64,000 bases of DNA from Fistulifera solaris (GCA_030295235.1 AP026144.1:496001-560000), one strand, 5' to 3'. Shown: positions 45,218 through 56,354, counted from the first letter of the stretch. The notes: generated by a model from the letters alone, not told the origin. Numbers and translations: made by a program.

Positions 45218-46780
45218 ATGTGTGAAGAAAACGGAAACATGATACGAAGGAAAAAGCATCATGACGACGCGTGTTGTTCCGTTCCAGACCATTTTCATGC
45301 ACCAGCGCCAAGACTAGCGAATCCGCCTCATAATTTGTCAAAACGAGACTTTAGTTTACGTACACGCAGAGGATTTGTAATAACTCTTGCAGGTCTTCTT
45401 CTTTTATCGACGGCTGGCTTTTGGCCTATCTGTGAATTCATTGTCGATACGCTGAGGTCTACTACGTTTTCGAAGAGCGTATCGAGTGATTTGACGCACA
45501 GTAGCGATGTCACTACGGGGAAATATTGCGCCCACGAAAACAGACGATGGACTTGCTATGAGTGCAAAGACGGAAACTGTCGGATCATTCGTGGGCGTAA
45601 TAAATGTCCCCAATTCCGTCGCGTTCCTGGCGATTATCCAGTTCCTCGGGCTCAACCCGCGGATGCGGTAGAGAATGCAGGGTTGCCCATGAGGACTTTG
45701 TCATGGATGGGGATCCGATACTATCATGAGCAACCAATTTGTACTGTTGCGGGATGCTTCAATCTCGAAAGATGCAGTGACTCAGTTTTGAAAGTTTATG
45801 TCGATCATGAAGGAGAGCATACATTGCTGGATTTTGCGGCTGAACATTCCAACCCCATTCCAGTGCAGCGAGTGCAAAATGCGAATGACGCATGTCTTAT
45901 TGTCGTTCTAAGCGATACTTACGCATCTGTGCATGACATGAAAAGCTCTGGACATTGGAATGATGGTGAGAACCACTTGCTGTGGGATTTCAGTCACTTT
46001 CCTGACCGTAAAATAGCCCCCGATGCTGCCTTTAACATGTTTCACGTCGGCAAAGCTATTATTGCCAGTGAAACGATTGGTACAGCTTATGCTAGGCTGG
46101 GCTATGACTTAGTTCTGCCGTTGCCAAGAAGGTGGGGACGATCTGTAGCGCCTAATGATGTTGATATTCATCGACCAAGGAGGTATTTACTTTCTTTCCG
46201 AGGGAGAGTGATCGATTCAATTGCTGCAGCTTATCAGCATAGGTGGCTCGCTGCCGAACATTGGGAAGTGGCCGAAGATATTGTGGTAGACGTGGAGTGC
46301 TGGCACTTTGACTGGCTCATTGACAAAAAATCCTTGATTAAACCATATGAAGAATCGCCTAGCATATTCAACGACATAATGTGGAACTCAACATTTGGCT
46401 TTACTCCTGGAGGTTCTGGCATGAGTTCCTATCGTTTTGGTGAAGTGCTTTCTACAGGAGGTATCCCAGTTGTGGTACACGGAGACTTTGTTCCCCCGCT
46501 GGCTCCGGAACTGGATTGGTCCAAATGCATTGTCTGGGTGACGGAACAACGAATCATTGATCTACCGCGTATTTTGCGCCAACTTCCAACCGAAGAAGTT
46601 CGCGCGAGACAAATAGCTTGTTGGAAGTTACATTCGGCAGTTTTTGGAGAAAAGGAGGTTGATGGGAAGTGGTATAGTGACGAAAGAATCGTGTTTACGA
46701 GAGGCTTACAGATTATTGCGCAGAGAATATCGAGCGCTGTCCATACGTCAAAAATAGTTAATGATTTTGCAATTACATAG
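45218..46780 (+). CDS. Exostosin-family (GT47-type) glycosyltransferase
   Basis: 520 residues, single exon. Type II membrane layout: basic cytosolic N-terminus, one helix (FVITLAGLLLLSTAGFWPI), a Cys-rich stem (CYECKDGNCRIIRGRNKCP) and a luminal catalytic part. Exostosin hallmarks are RRYLLSFRGRVID, FGFTPGGSGMSSYRFGEVLS, GIPVVVHGDFVPPLAPELDW and VWVTEQRI. Glu in the SYRFGE motif is the expected donor-binding position. It is probably a Golgi enzyme making cell-surface polysaccharide or glycan. Acceptor unknown. Confidence 0.88.
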   Translation: MCEENGNMIRRKKHHDDACCSVPDHFHAPAPRLANPPHNLSKRDFSLRTRRGFVITLAGLLLLSTAGFWPICEFIVDTLRSTTFSKSVSSDLTHSSDVTTGKYCAHENRRWTCYECKDGNCRIIRGRNKCPQFRRVPGDYPVPRAQPADAVENAGLPMRTLSWMGIRYYHEQPICTVAGCFNLERCSDSVLKVYVDHEGEHTLLDFAAEHSNPIPVQRVQNANDACLIVVLSDTYASVHDMKSSGHWNDGENHLLWDFSHFPDRKIAPDAAFNMFHVGKAIIASETIGTAYARLGYDLVLPLPRRWGRSVAPNDVDIHRPRRYLLSFRGRVIDSIAAAYQHRWLAAEHWEVAEDIVVDVECWHFDWLIDKKSLIKPYEESPSIFNDIMWNSTFGFTPGGSGMSSYRFGEVLSTGGIPVVVHGDFVPPLAPELDWSKCIVWVTEQRIIDLPRILRQLPTEEVRARQIACWKLHSAVFGEKEVDGKWYSDERIVFTRGLQIIAQRISSAVHTSKIVNDFAIT

Positions 46781-46908
46781 TTGAGGCGAACATAGAGAAG
46801 ACAATGAATGGATGTATATGTGCTGATTATATTGATCCCAAGGGAATCGTCCTTTTTATGTATGTTAGGTGGTCACCGGGTACCGGTAGCTGTCAACCTG
46901 CATAGAAT

Positions 46909-48283
46909 TCATTGGATCACATCCACAAGAAAGTCGAAAATATCCGTCTTCTGGATAGCTTCTTTAACGTCTTCTTTTTGCAAAGTGCGTCTCTTGTGTA
47001 ACTGGCTGTATTCTGCCAATGCAAAGCGAGCATAATTAGACAAGAAAGGTTCCAACCCCAACCACAAACATCTTGTTTGAACTTACCAAACGCACGAATG
47101 GATAAATCCAAAATAAAAAGTTCGCAAGCTTTCGCAAAAGGACGGGCGCTTCTGCCGATATCATGCGAACATCCTCGTCACTCTTCATAATGCGCTTGAT
47201 TCTCGCCAACGGCAAGTCATTGTGATTCTTAAAATCCTGTTCACTTTGATTCTCCAAGGCCTGTATGGAAGCATATGAATCACACCAGAATTGCTGCAAG
47301 CGTTCCTGTAACTGCTGCAAAAACGCGGCCGAGTTCGCCGCTGGCGGAGGTTCCGACATGTCAAAGTCATCGTTGTGGTCCCCGTCCGGCATGGGATCCG
47401 CTTCTTCCGCTACACTCGGTTTCGCGGGCGGTGCTTTCCGGGCAGGCGGTTCCACTTTGACGGCCGTATCTTTCGTCGGCGCCGCATCCCCCTTGTAAAT
47501 TCCACTTTGAATTTGTGCTTGCGTATGCGCGTGCACAAGTGCTTGTGCTTGCAATTGAATTTGTGTTTGAATTTGTGAAGGCGTGAGATTCGTGGTGGTC
47601 TTTCTCGCGTTCACAATAGCCTGGGCTTGAATTTGTGACAAGGTAGCAATCTGTTGTGCATTCATCGGAACTAGGCCGTCCCCGCGAGATTTAGCTGCAG
47701 CTATAGTAGCGGTAATTGGTGAGATACAGCATGTTTGGTGTGTTGACATACGCGTTATCGCAAAACAAGACAAGGTCCGGCGCCAAAAACCCTTCCGGGG
47801 GGGGGGGGCAAAGCTGCCTTTCGCCAAACGTAATGGCTGAACTGACTGCTGATCCAGACATTGATCGCTTTGACAAACTTCTCGAGGGAAGGCAAGCATG
47901 TTTTCTACTCACCTACAACCGCTTGAGCCTGTGCGGCAGCCTGGACCATAGCTTGAGCTTGGGCTTGAATTTGTTCGGGAGTAATACTGGCTTGCTGTCC
48001 TGGAAGAAGAGAAAAGAAGAAAAATTAAGGACATTCGATCGAAGAGAGAAGGAGGCAGAAAGAATCATCAATTTGTTTCGATCTTACCGCGTTCCGCGGC
48101 CGCTTGAAGCTGTGCTTGTAGCTGTTGTTGCAGCTGATGTTGGATCTGTTTCTGGAGTAGTTGTTGTGTGGTGGATGTGGGTGTGGTCGATGTCGTCGGT
48201 GTCGGTGCAGGTTTCTTTTTATTGGGATTGTCTTCATTTGTTTCCGCCGCGGGGCGCTTTCCTCCTCCTCCGTCTTTGTCCAT
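46909..48283 (-). CDS. NFYC: NF-YC, CCAAT-binding histone-fold subunit
   Basis: Exons are 48088-48283, 47913-47999, 47087-47700 and 46909-47012, all with GT-AG introns that keep frame; about 333 residues. The N-terminal 190 residues are Gln/Ala-rich (QQLLQKQIQHQLQQQLQAQ and similar), as in activating NF-Y subunits. The histone-fold region has FWCDSYASIQALENQSEQDF, LPLARIKRIMKSDEDVRMIS and AEAPVL, and ends HKRRTLQKEDVKEAIQKTDI, FDFLVDVIQ. The family places the histone fold mid-protein; here it is at the C-terminus. The frame breaks at the A4 run 47136-47139: five T on the coding strand would give APVLFAKACELFILDLSIRA, so a base is probably missing. Confidence 0.93.
47797..47808 (+). repeat. 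G12 homopolymer in an NF-YC intron
   Basis: Twelve consecutive G on the plus strand inside intron 47701-47912, the longest G run I saw. Confidence 0.9.
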
Positions 48284-48800
48284 TTTGTTTGTCGTTCCTT
48301 GGAGAGTAATGTAGAAAGAAGCGAACTGTCGCGATGAGAAGACAATCAATGAAATTGTTCGTGGATGTCAACAGGAAACAAGAATAAGTTCTGAATGATA
48401 GCAGGTAGCAATGACCAATGACACACCCGAGAGATGCCAAGAATCTTTTCAAAGAACAATGGAAAAGATCGCAATTGGTCTGACTTGTGTTGGGATGGAA
48501 TGAAAAATGCAAAGTGGCTGTGCTGCTGCCAAATGGAAGTCGCTGGAGTGATGAATGAATTGCCAATCGAAATTTTTTATCGCGATGGAGGGAGAAATTG
48601 GGTGGTTCAGACTGCTCGGACAGACGTACGAACTTGCGAAGAGCGCTCGAATGAATTACGGGACTGGACTTAAATCCCGACTTAGAATCGTACTGGTTCC
48701 GTTGGAGTACCGAATGCATTGGGAGATTTCACTTCATTTTGGCTTCATCATCATCAAAGTGCTGCTATAATCATATCATTATAACGTTACAACAGATTGT
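48284..48800. other. Divergent intergenic region, NF-YC and flavodoxin 1
   Basis: No gene supported. CCAAT/ATTGG-type sequences occur (ATTGG at 48475 and 48600, CCAATG near 48415), so NF-Y autoregulation is conceivable, but these pentamers are common by chance. Confidence 0.4.
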
Positions 48801-49553
48801 TTGATAAATAATAGAAACATCATGGCAACACGAGAAGAAAAGATTTACGTCTTGTACGGATCACAGACAGGAAATTCCGAACAACTCGCGCGCGACTTGT
48901 GCTCGCAAGTGCCCGCTCAACTCGGTCCGGCCCAAATTCAACAAATCACTGGAACGTCCGCAACCATCACCGTCGTACCCAAATGCATGCAATTGGATGA
49001 TTTTTTAGAGATCGATCGTGCCGAGTGGACGCGATTGGTTATCATCGTTACGAGTAGTTATGGCGTCGGTCAAGCTCCGTTGGGTTGTTATCGCTTCCGT
49101 GAGTTGTGCGATGCGTGGACGAAGGAAGGAGACGTTCATCAAGGAACATTGGAGGGTATGACCTACGCTTTGTGTGGTTTGGGCGACTCCAAGTACACGA
49201 CATACTTTCGCAATCCCACTGTTATTGACGAAGCGTTGCAATTCGTTGGGGCGAAACGAGTCGGTCCTTTGGGAAAAGCCGATGCCAGTGGCCCGGAAGA
49301 TCAAACCGCCGTTTTGGAGCAGTGGCTGCACAGGATTTGGCCTTTTTTAGCGAAAGTAGTCGCAGAGCCTCCGTTGGATCGTGTACGTCTGCAACAAATG
49401 CAACAACGAACGATACAAGTGTGTCGAAGAATCAATCCAGATTTCGAAGCCAAAGCTCCGTCGCCACAGCCCCTTGCTTCCAATGTAACGATCGTTCTCT
49501 TGGCACTTTTGGCAATTATACTGGGTTACTATTTTACTTCAACAACCAAATAA
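48801..49553 (+). CDS. Membrane-anchored free-standing flavodoxin-like protein
   Basis: Start probably at the second Met (MATREEKIYVLYGSQTGNSE). The FMN phosphate loop is GSQTGNSEQLA, followed by IVTSSYGVGQAPLGCYRFRE and ALCGLGDSKYTTYF, the usual three FMN-contact loops. This is the FMN domain of diflavin reductases without FAD or NADPH domains. A C-terminal single helix (NVTIVLLALLAIILGYYF) would hold it in a membrane, tail-anchored with the domain in the cytosol. It is probably a one- or two-electron shuttle. Neighbours are a cytochrome-b5 domain gene and a second flavodoxin. Confidence 0.85.
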   Translation: MINNRNIMATREEKIYVLYGSQTGNSEQLARDLCSQVPAQLGPAQIQQITGTSATITVVPKCMQLDDFLEIDRAEWTRLVIIVTSSYGVGQAPLGCYRFRELCDAWTKEGDVHQGTLEGMTYALCGLGDSKYTTYFRNPTVIDEALQFVGAKRVGPLGKADASGPEDQTAVLEQWLHRIWPFLAKVVAEPPLDRVRLQQMQQRTIQVCRRINPDFEAKAPSPQPLASNVTIVLLALLAIILGYYFTSTTK

Positions 49554-49582
49554 TGGAAAGGATGAAGAAGAGTATGCAATTT

Positions 49583-50267
49583 CTAAATCTTTTCATCTCT
49601 CTCTAAAGTAGGTTTTGAAACTTCCCAGGTCCCAGCAACAATATCCTCCTCCTCTTCTTCTTCATTACTTTTCGATTCTAGCATTCTTATATCTACTGGT
49701 TTCGGAGGTCGTGGAGCAGGAACATCGAATCCATCTTGATCCGTCTGATGAGACGATGTTGACGTCGAAGAATAAGAAGAAGAAGAAGAAGTGTCGACAT
49801 AACCCAATAATAGTTTTCCAATCAAACTGTGCGACGGGAAAGAGTTGAGCGACTACGAGCAAGCTAAGAACACATCAAAACAACACGTACTTTTGTTCGT
49901 TTACCCATCGATGATACTTGTCGTACAGTTTCGTGGCATCTTTCCCCAGTACACCCCGTAGTATGTTTTCGCCTCCGGGATGATACGCGATATAGGGTGA
50001 TAAATTGTATACTTTGCCACGCAATACAATCCATCCATCGTGTAGCGATTTGTGTTGCTGTACTTCCGACATACTGATTCTCCGTAACGGCTGTCCTTTG
50101 CGTTGCGCCAAGTCTTTCGATAATTGCAACAAACGATTCCATTCGGACAAGCCAAAGCGGCCGGTTTTGTGTCGCGGTGGTGGTGGTTGTGAAGAAAAAG
50201 GCGGTGGCGGAGGCATGGTGGTGTCATTCATGACACGTTCGTTTGTTTCTAAAGTCGATTCACTCAT
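49583..50267 (-). CDS. Cytochrome b5-like heme-binding protein
   Basis: Exon 1 is 49891-50267, the intron 49827-49890 (GTACGT to CACAG), and exon 2 49583-49826; about 206 residues. The Pro-rich N-terminus is followed by LSEWNRLLQLSKDLA and the b5 fold: HDGWIVLRGKVYNLSPYIAY, HPGGENIL with axial His96, and KYHRWVNEQ with the second axial His119, then LIGKLLLGYVD. The architecture resembles the soluble b5 domain of the CYB5R4/Irc21 group. The C-tail is Ser-rich then Glu-rich. It has no membrane helix. Lying between two flavodoxin genes, it may act in the same redox chain; that is inference. Confidence 0.88.
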
Positions 50268-50757
50268 AGTCTCGTGAACAAGAAGTGCAAAAGAAAAGAT
50301 AATTCATCATAACATGCGTATTATTTAGTTCTGCGTATTCGTCTGCGATCGTCAATACCAACATTTTCGGGACTGGAAAATTAAGTCGTCGGAAAATGGT
50401 CACCCTTCCTCTCTACACAAAAGTCACACCTACGTCCTTAGTCACACCCGATAACACACCTGTCACTCCTCCGATGCCCTTAAAAACTTAAAATACCGTT
50501 GTGCTGTGGGATGAACGCAGCTTCTTGAGTGTCGTGGTAATCAGTGTTCTCTTGACCTCTGTTGTTCGAGAACAGGGCTTTACGGCTTAAAGTCTTACAG
50601 TACCGTAGTAGTTTACAATGTACTTTGTATTGAGAAAGCGGTCAAAAGCTCCGGGACTGAATGAAAATTGAGTCGGGGACTGCGTTCCCTTTGTCAACGA
50701 AACAATCAAATATAATAAACACATGCTGCACAAACCCTGCGGCCATTTCGAAAGAGT
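50268..50757. other. Intergenic, no gene seen
   Basis: Repeated CACACC/GTCAC stretches near 50400-50475; otherwise nothing recognised. Confidence 0.45.
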
Positions 50758-51018
50758 ATGTTGCGAAACACTTTTCTTCAACGCACTCCCCTAACGAGAA
50801 AATGCAGTAGATGGGTTTGGCATGCCGGTTTTCTGCAGCAGACGGAAGCAACAGAATTATCACAAGCGATTGCACAGAAACGTCAGGAAATCTCTCGATT
50901 GACCAAAGCATCTTCTTCGATGACGACTCGTCTAACTGAGTTGAAAGAGGAAGTAACGGCTTTGAAAAAACAATACGTATCTTTGTGCGGAGAAGAGTGG
51001 GAAGAGGGCATCAAATAA
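50758..51018 (+). CDS. Small coiled-coil protein, probably mitochondrial
   Basis: 86 residues. The basic N-terminus (MLRNTFLQRTPLTRKCSRWV) looks like a presequence. A heptad-rich helix follows (ELSQAIAQKRQEISRLTKAS, LTELKEEVTALKKQYVSL) and an acidic end. No family recognised; possibly a subunit-type protein. Confidence 0.5.
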   Translation: MLRNTFLQRTPLTRKCSRWVWHAGFLQQTEATELSQAIAQKRQEISRLTKASSSMTTRLTELKEEVTALKKQYVSLCGEEWEEGIK

Positions 51019-51312
51019 AGGAAGCTGAATATTGTTTTTTTTTCAGAAGGCAGGAAAATTCAGAAGTGTAACCAATCGGTGACCAGATCGATCCATTTTC
51101 AATTACATCGCACGAACGACCAAAAACTTTCCTACTTGGGCGGACTATCTAATTGATTTCTGTTACCTTTAAGAATCTCTAAGTTTACTTTACTTGTATA
51201 TTGTCACTTTTCGTTCTAGAAGCTTGCTAATTAAGCATGAAAGGCAGTGTATTGTCCCGGCATCGCGACTACTACTTGGTTTTTGCATTCATCTCTTGCA
51301 AATGATCTTCCG

Positions 51313-51915
51313 TCAAGGGGCCTCAGCCAGAACCTTCGACAGTGGATCCCATATCGATTCTATCCATTGTCGAATTTCTTCTTGCTGTTTCATTCGATTT
51401 TCCGCGTCTGTTGCGCCGACGTCACCCACCAAGTCAGCTCCAGCCACGGTCAATGCTTTCGCAATCGTTTTGGGATTCTCCTGATACGTTTGGTACTTGG
51501 AATCACCTTGTCCACACATCGCTATGTGAATACCTTTCAGAAATCCTTCTTTGTCTGGGTTGTCGGTATAATCCGTAATCACTCGATCGCAAAATTTTCG
51601 AAAGGCCTGAGCACCCATAGGTGCCCCGCCCGTCCCAAAGCTACTGACGAAAATGACCACTACCTTTCGCCACGATGGAGACTCGAGGAAATCATCCATT
51701 TCCACGATTTTCACTTTCACATTCAGGCGCTGGGGTGCTTCTTTCGCAAAGGCTCTGGCGGCGTCTTCACTGGTGCCGCGTTGCGATCCGAAGAGCACCA
51801 AGATTTCTTCTTCTTCGGTCATTGTCGTTTCTTCTTCGGTCATGGTAGTTCCAGGTTGAAAGTGTGACAGCGGTCGATTATCTCGTTTCGAGGGAGGTGT
51901 CGCTAGACCGGGCAT
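51313..51915 (-). CDS. Soluble flavodoxin-like protein
   Basis: 200 residues. FMN loops are VLFGSQRGTSEDAARAFA, VSSFGTGGAPMGAQAFRKFC and IAMCGQGDSKYQTYQ. It is close in design to the flavodoxin-like gene at 48801 but lacks the membrane anchor. The N-terminus has a doubled segment, MTEEETTMTEEE, so translation may start at any of three Met. It converges with the small gene at 50758. Together with the b5 gene it makes a local set of electron-transfer proteins. Confidence 0.82.
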   Translation of the reverse strand: MPGLATPPSKRDNRPLSHFQPGTTMTEEETTMTEEEEILVLFGSQRGTSEDAARAFAKEAPQRLNVKVKIVEMDDFLESPSWRKVVVIFVSSFGTGGAPMGAQAFRKFCDRVITDYTDNPDKEGFLKGIHIAMCGQGDSKYQTYQENPKTIAKALTVAGADLVGDVGATDAENRMKQQEEIRQWIESIWDPLSKVLAEAP

Positions 51916-52455
51916 GGCAGTGATTGTTGTTCAAAAGTAGTTCGTTTTACACTTGGTTTTGGCTTTTTATAATCCGTGTTGTCGTCATTAAGAATGCTTT
52001 GGCAGTCATTTTGTGACGGTTTTGGTTTCTTCATCGTGTCACAAAAGTCACAATAACATCCTCTTTCTCACATTGTCGTACCGGCCACCGATTATGTAAT
52101 ACAGTTTATGAAACAAGTACCGTTGCATGGACTCTATTGTTAAATGTAAGCAAGCTTTCTGCGGGCAAAAAACGATCGCGTTTCCTTTTTTCCCACACTT
52201 GCACACTGCCTCGACAAACACTTTCCTGGCATGGAAATGTGCTATTCCCGCCATTCGTACTCTTTCCTTCATTCAAATCACACTTCACATCATCGACAAA
52301 GTATGTTGGGCAGTAGGAAAGTCACGCGCGAGGATGAAAGTTTCGTTCCTTTCACTTCTTGACGCTTGAGGCGCTCTCGCATTTGGTGCCATCGTTATTT
52401 TTTCGAAAACAAAATCCTTTTGCGTCCATCAAAATACATCTTATCATCAACACAC
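51916..52455. other. Divergent intergenic region
   Basis: Between flavodoxin 2 (minus) and the DUF547 gene (plus); no gene or clear motif. Confidence 0.45.
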
Positions 52456-54726
52456 ATGAAGCCCTCGCTCGTTTTATACACGTCTCCGACCTGCTGTGAG
52501 GAGTCGGATGAATTGAAAGACTTTCTCGTGCAAGGGGGCTTTGATTTCGAAGAAAAGCGAGTGCTGGTGGTGCCCGGTAAGTGGATGGAAGTCCGACGAA
52601 GCTCCGTGCCTTTCTTCGCTTTGATCTCTTTCTCACAAACAGTCCTTTCAGCTGTCTTGAAATTAAAGTGGGGGCCCGAGGCATCCTTACCGGTGTTGCG
52701 CTACGGAAAAGATCATTGGATTGCCGCGCGCGATCACGAGTCGCTGCGTCAACTCTACGTCGACCAGCTTCTCATCTCGCACAGTCCTCGTCCTTCCATA
52801 CGATCCCCAAAGACTGTTCTTTCACCCAAAGAGATCAGCTTCTCTCCCAACAATGGGAATCTCAAAAAGCCTACAGTTTTCGTGTGCCTTCGTTCTGTCC
52901 CATCGAAGATACGACGTCGACATCCGCGTCGTCCACGATCGAAATCGAATTCGTTCCTAGTAAGCTGGAGGGAAGCTTCCAAGCCGTTGAAGAGAAGGAT
53001 TCGAGCTCGCAATTGTATTTTAAAGAGGAGGAGCAATACCAACGCACAACAAATGAGGACGATGAGGATAGCCAAGAGTACATGGAAGAAATGTCGGTGA
53101 TGGAGCGAGGAGATGAAGCAAGCGACGACGAGGAGGAAACTCTCATTGCCACATCAAGCCGCGTCTCGCATGAGGCGACAAAATTACATACTATGCCGCC
53201 AGTGCCGGAGTTGATGCGTCAGTTGTTAATATCTCTTCATCATGAAACCTATCAGGACCGACAAGGACAAACGCATTACTACGTCAAAGGCCGCGACGCA
53301 GTACGCATGCTCCGTGTGCACCTAGAAAAGGAGGGCAACACGCCGAATGTTTCCGACTTTGATGCCATCACCTACGGGAAACAGCTCCTCCAGATGCAAG
53401 TTTTGCAGAATTATACGCCGGACGAGGATGAATTCGAAAAGTGTCTGTTGGTCTTGCAGCCATTCTGGACTCCGCAAGTCTTGAATTCGTTCATGATCTG
53501 GCCTGAGGACCGGGAATCGACGGAATCCGCCGAAGAAGTATTGCATCGTTTGTCGAAGCAAATGGATGCGTTGACGAATGATCCCATTGCTGAAGACGAC
53601 GAGACGCTTTGGGACGCGTTAGAAGTAGCTGTCTGTGAGCTACAAATGGTAGAATTTCCTCACGAATCACCCGAGTTTGCTCTCAATCTCTATAATCTGA
53701 TTGTCCGTCATGCTGCACATAAGAAAAGTAACAATGAGTGGCCTACAAGTCTCGAATCGATCGAGAAGATGTGGCAGTCGATTGGTTACAACGTCGGTAG
53801 CGAATGGATTGATCTCATGACATTACAGACCATGCTCTTGGGGCAGCAGAAACGAGTCGAGAAAAACCGCGACGTCATGAATCAGTTGCTTCGTCGGGGA
53901 CGTCGCACTGAAAGTTACGATGGTTTCAGTCCATGCTACTATAATTCCGTGGCACTTGATCCGCGTTACATATTTGCGATGACTTGGGGGTGCCAGTCGA
54001 GTCCGGCTGTCTCTACTTTGTGTCACAATCTTGAGCAGTCACTACAACAAGCCGCGGAGCGCTATTGCCGGAAATATGTCAAGATTTCGAAGCAACGAGT
54101 CGTCTTGCCGACCCTAATCTCGTGGTATTGCAAAAGCTTTGGAGCCACACACGCCACCCAAGTCCTCAAACGTGTCCGATCGTACCTCACTCAAGAACAG
54201 GACAATTGTATCAAGAAATACAAGCTACGCAATCCTCAGTTCGAAATTGTGTTCGCCGATTCGTCGAATTTCAAATGGGAGCGTCGCCTATCAGATAATA
54301 CGGAGGAAGGCCTCAGCGGAACCGATGAAATTCATAGCCAAACTACAGCGACTGAAAGCCTCCATGATGCTTACATGAGCTCTCACAGACGTCGAGTGGA
54401 GCAGCTTAGGGCGTCGAGACCCTCTCCTTCGCAAACTGATGGCGATACCGAAACGCAAACAAGAGCCTCGTCTGGTCTTTTGGGGCGAATTGATTGATGA
54501 AGAGCCACCAAGCGAGAAAGATTATGATGATCCAATTGACTACAACGACGAGGAAGTCATTCAATTCGGCTCCAGAAGTTTATTGGGTGATCTGGATTCA
54601 TTTCGCGATCGTGGTGCACTAACGCGGGGTCGCTCGCTCTACCTGACGATGCGCAAAGAGATTTCTGCGCTCACTCTAGACATCGCCTTTCACGACGAGC
54701 CTGGATTTCAACGTTTGCAACTATAA
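52456..54726 (+). CDS. Glutaredoxin-like / DEP-like / DUF547 multidomain protein
   Basis: Exon 1 is 52456-52576, the intron 52577-52642 (GTAAGT to AACAG), then one long exon. The N-terminus MKPSLVLYTSPTCCEESDEL looks glutaredoxin-like, with an unusual CCEES in place of CPYC, and continues WGPEASLPVLRYGKDHWIAA. After a disordered acidic section comes a DEP-like block (THYYVKGRDAVRMLRVHLEK, DAITYGKQLLQMQVLQNYTP), then DUF547 (ESPEFALNLYNLIVRHAAHK, VALDPRYIFAMTWGCQSSPA, LPTLISWYCKSFG). Two frame changes, at about 52760-52830 and 54440-54490, need an intron or indel. The first may be an intron (GTCCTCG to GATCAG). The second would add DEEPPSEKDYDDPID and end at 54726; without it the protein stops at 54497. 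Confidence 0.75.
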
Positions 54727-54827
54727 ATAATTATTACCTTTTCAAGATTTAATTCATTTCTCTATTTCGTATGCAGTGTACGTCCTTTAAAAGGTTCTCA
54801 AAATGCTCCGCTCTTTCTAAAGACTAC

Positions 54828-56141
54828 TTAACCATCACTCGCTTTGACATCAGTATCATGGATACTGCATCCGCCGTACTTGGCACGCTGAGGCATTGAA
54901 GCATGTATTCTGCGATGATCTTCACGTGATCTAGCCTGGTGAAGTTTGGCTGAATTTGGTTGCAACGTATTGGCTAGACCGCTGACACCAAATAATTCGG
55001 CTGGCGAATGCTCCTCGGACCATTTCCAGGTGGGAAATACATCTCCGCCGTAAACACTATTCGTGAACTCGACAATAAAGACACAAAAGGCAAATGCTGA
55101 TGTCGCCCATCCAACTATTACCTGCATGTACGCTAACGGTCCATCGTTATCGTTTCGTAGTAATCGCAATGCTTGGATCACAAGTTTCATGCAAGACAAA
55201 CTAATCAACATGGTGGTGAGTTTCGATAAAGAAATGATTGCAGCCAGAGACCGCAAACAAAGGCAAAGAGAAAGGAAGTCTGCACGAAATTTCCTACGTT
55301 GTCCACTGGCCCCTCTAGCAAATTCTCGGCCATGGTGCCTTCTGATGAGAAGTGAGTCTCAAGAATGATTTGAACACCTTTTGAAAACCAGAACGTGCCA
55401 AAACCCAAGAATGCAACTGCCCCAAACAAGTTGTTCCGGAATACTTGCAACATTCCAACTGTTACTTGTAAAAGCCCCCCTACAAAAAACCATGTAAGGT
55501 CCCCACGCCAAACGAAACGAAGATTCTACTAAAGTGGGAAAGATGGCATTCATCAAAGCAGTGGTCTCAAGTCCTATCATCATTGACAAAGAGAAGAGCG
55601 CAGGAGCAATCGAGTTTGAGTGAGATGGATTCAAAGCCGAAGACGCTAATCCGAACGACTCCAGTTTCCTTCCCGCGGGTGCTTTCATCAAACGAGGTTT
55701 TGAGTATTCCTCTTCTTGCGGTTGATCACTATGCAGGCCTGACAGACGAATGTTCAATATGCCAGGATCTTCGTATGAAGTACTGCTAAAATCCCACTCA
55801 ATATTGTTGGCTTTGCAAGCTTCAATGCGCATGAACGACTGCAGCTTGTCTAGGTAAACTTCAATCAAACGTCCTGGCACGGCTATATCTTGATGCTGCA
55901 AAAACAGACTCACATGTGCCGGTGAACAAATGGCTGGTGGGTTAAACCAAATACGCGCCACAGCATTGTCGAGACCATAACCCGGTCGATCGGGGAAGTA
56001 CCGAATCACAGCAAGTCGATTAGTATTTCCTTCTTTCGCATTCTGGGAGCTCGGCGGACGAACTTTCATGTACGTTTTAGTTTCGTTTAGGGCCGTATAT
56101 TTATTGTTATTATTGTCAGTCATGGCTTCGAATTTATACAC
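54828..56141 (-). CDS. GPR1/FUN34/YaaH family transporter with extra N-domain, copy A
   Basis: This family exports or imports acetate, succinate or ammonium across membranes. The unusual N-terminal 130 residues (start MYKFEAMTD or MTDNNNNKYTALNE) carry DRPGYGLDNAVARIWFNPPA, CSPAHVSLFLQHQDIAVPGR and LIEVYLDKLQSFMRIEACKA. The six-helix domain starts LFSLSMMIGLETTALMNAIF, with RLAWGPYM, FRNNLFGAVAFLGFGTFWFS and WSEEHSPAELFGVSG. Two one-base breaks occur: the A6 run 55484-55489 (one base surplus) and the AAA near 55232-55234 (one missing). Both are judged against copy B (56355-57726), which matches throughout. Tandem duplicate. Confidence 0.88.
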
Positions 56142-56354
56142 GCGCCATGATGAGAAAGTTCACATGAAGGATGCTGGAATGGGACAAGAAAAATGAACAA
56201 GCAAATTGATGAGAACCGTGCATCCTTCGATAAGAACCGAACCGAATCCCCTGTTTCGCGGGTCGCGGAGTACACGAATCCAAGGTGGAATGTTGCATTC
56301 ATCAAATGTTCTCGTTTTATAGCTCTTCTCTTCATTAGTGTGACTTCAGTCGTC

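Noticed and set aside
48434-48719. Open frames on both strands between NF-YC and flavodoxin 1
   Set aside because: No domain, no codon-like composition, and they overlap each other.
55484-55489. Reading the transporter A frame breaks as proof of a pseudogene
   Set aside because: The breaks are single bases in short runs, like those in many essential genes of this window, and the rest of the protein is well conserved with copy B.
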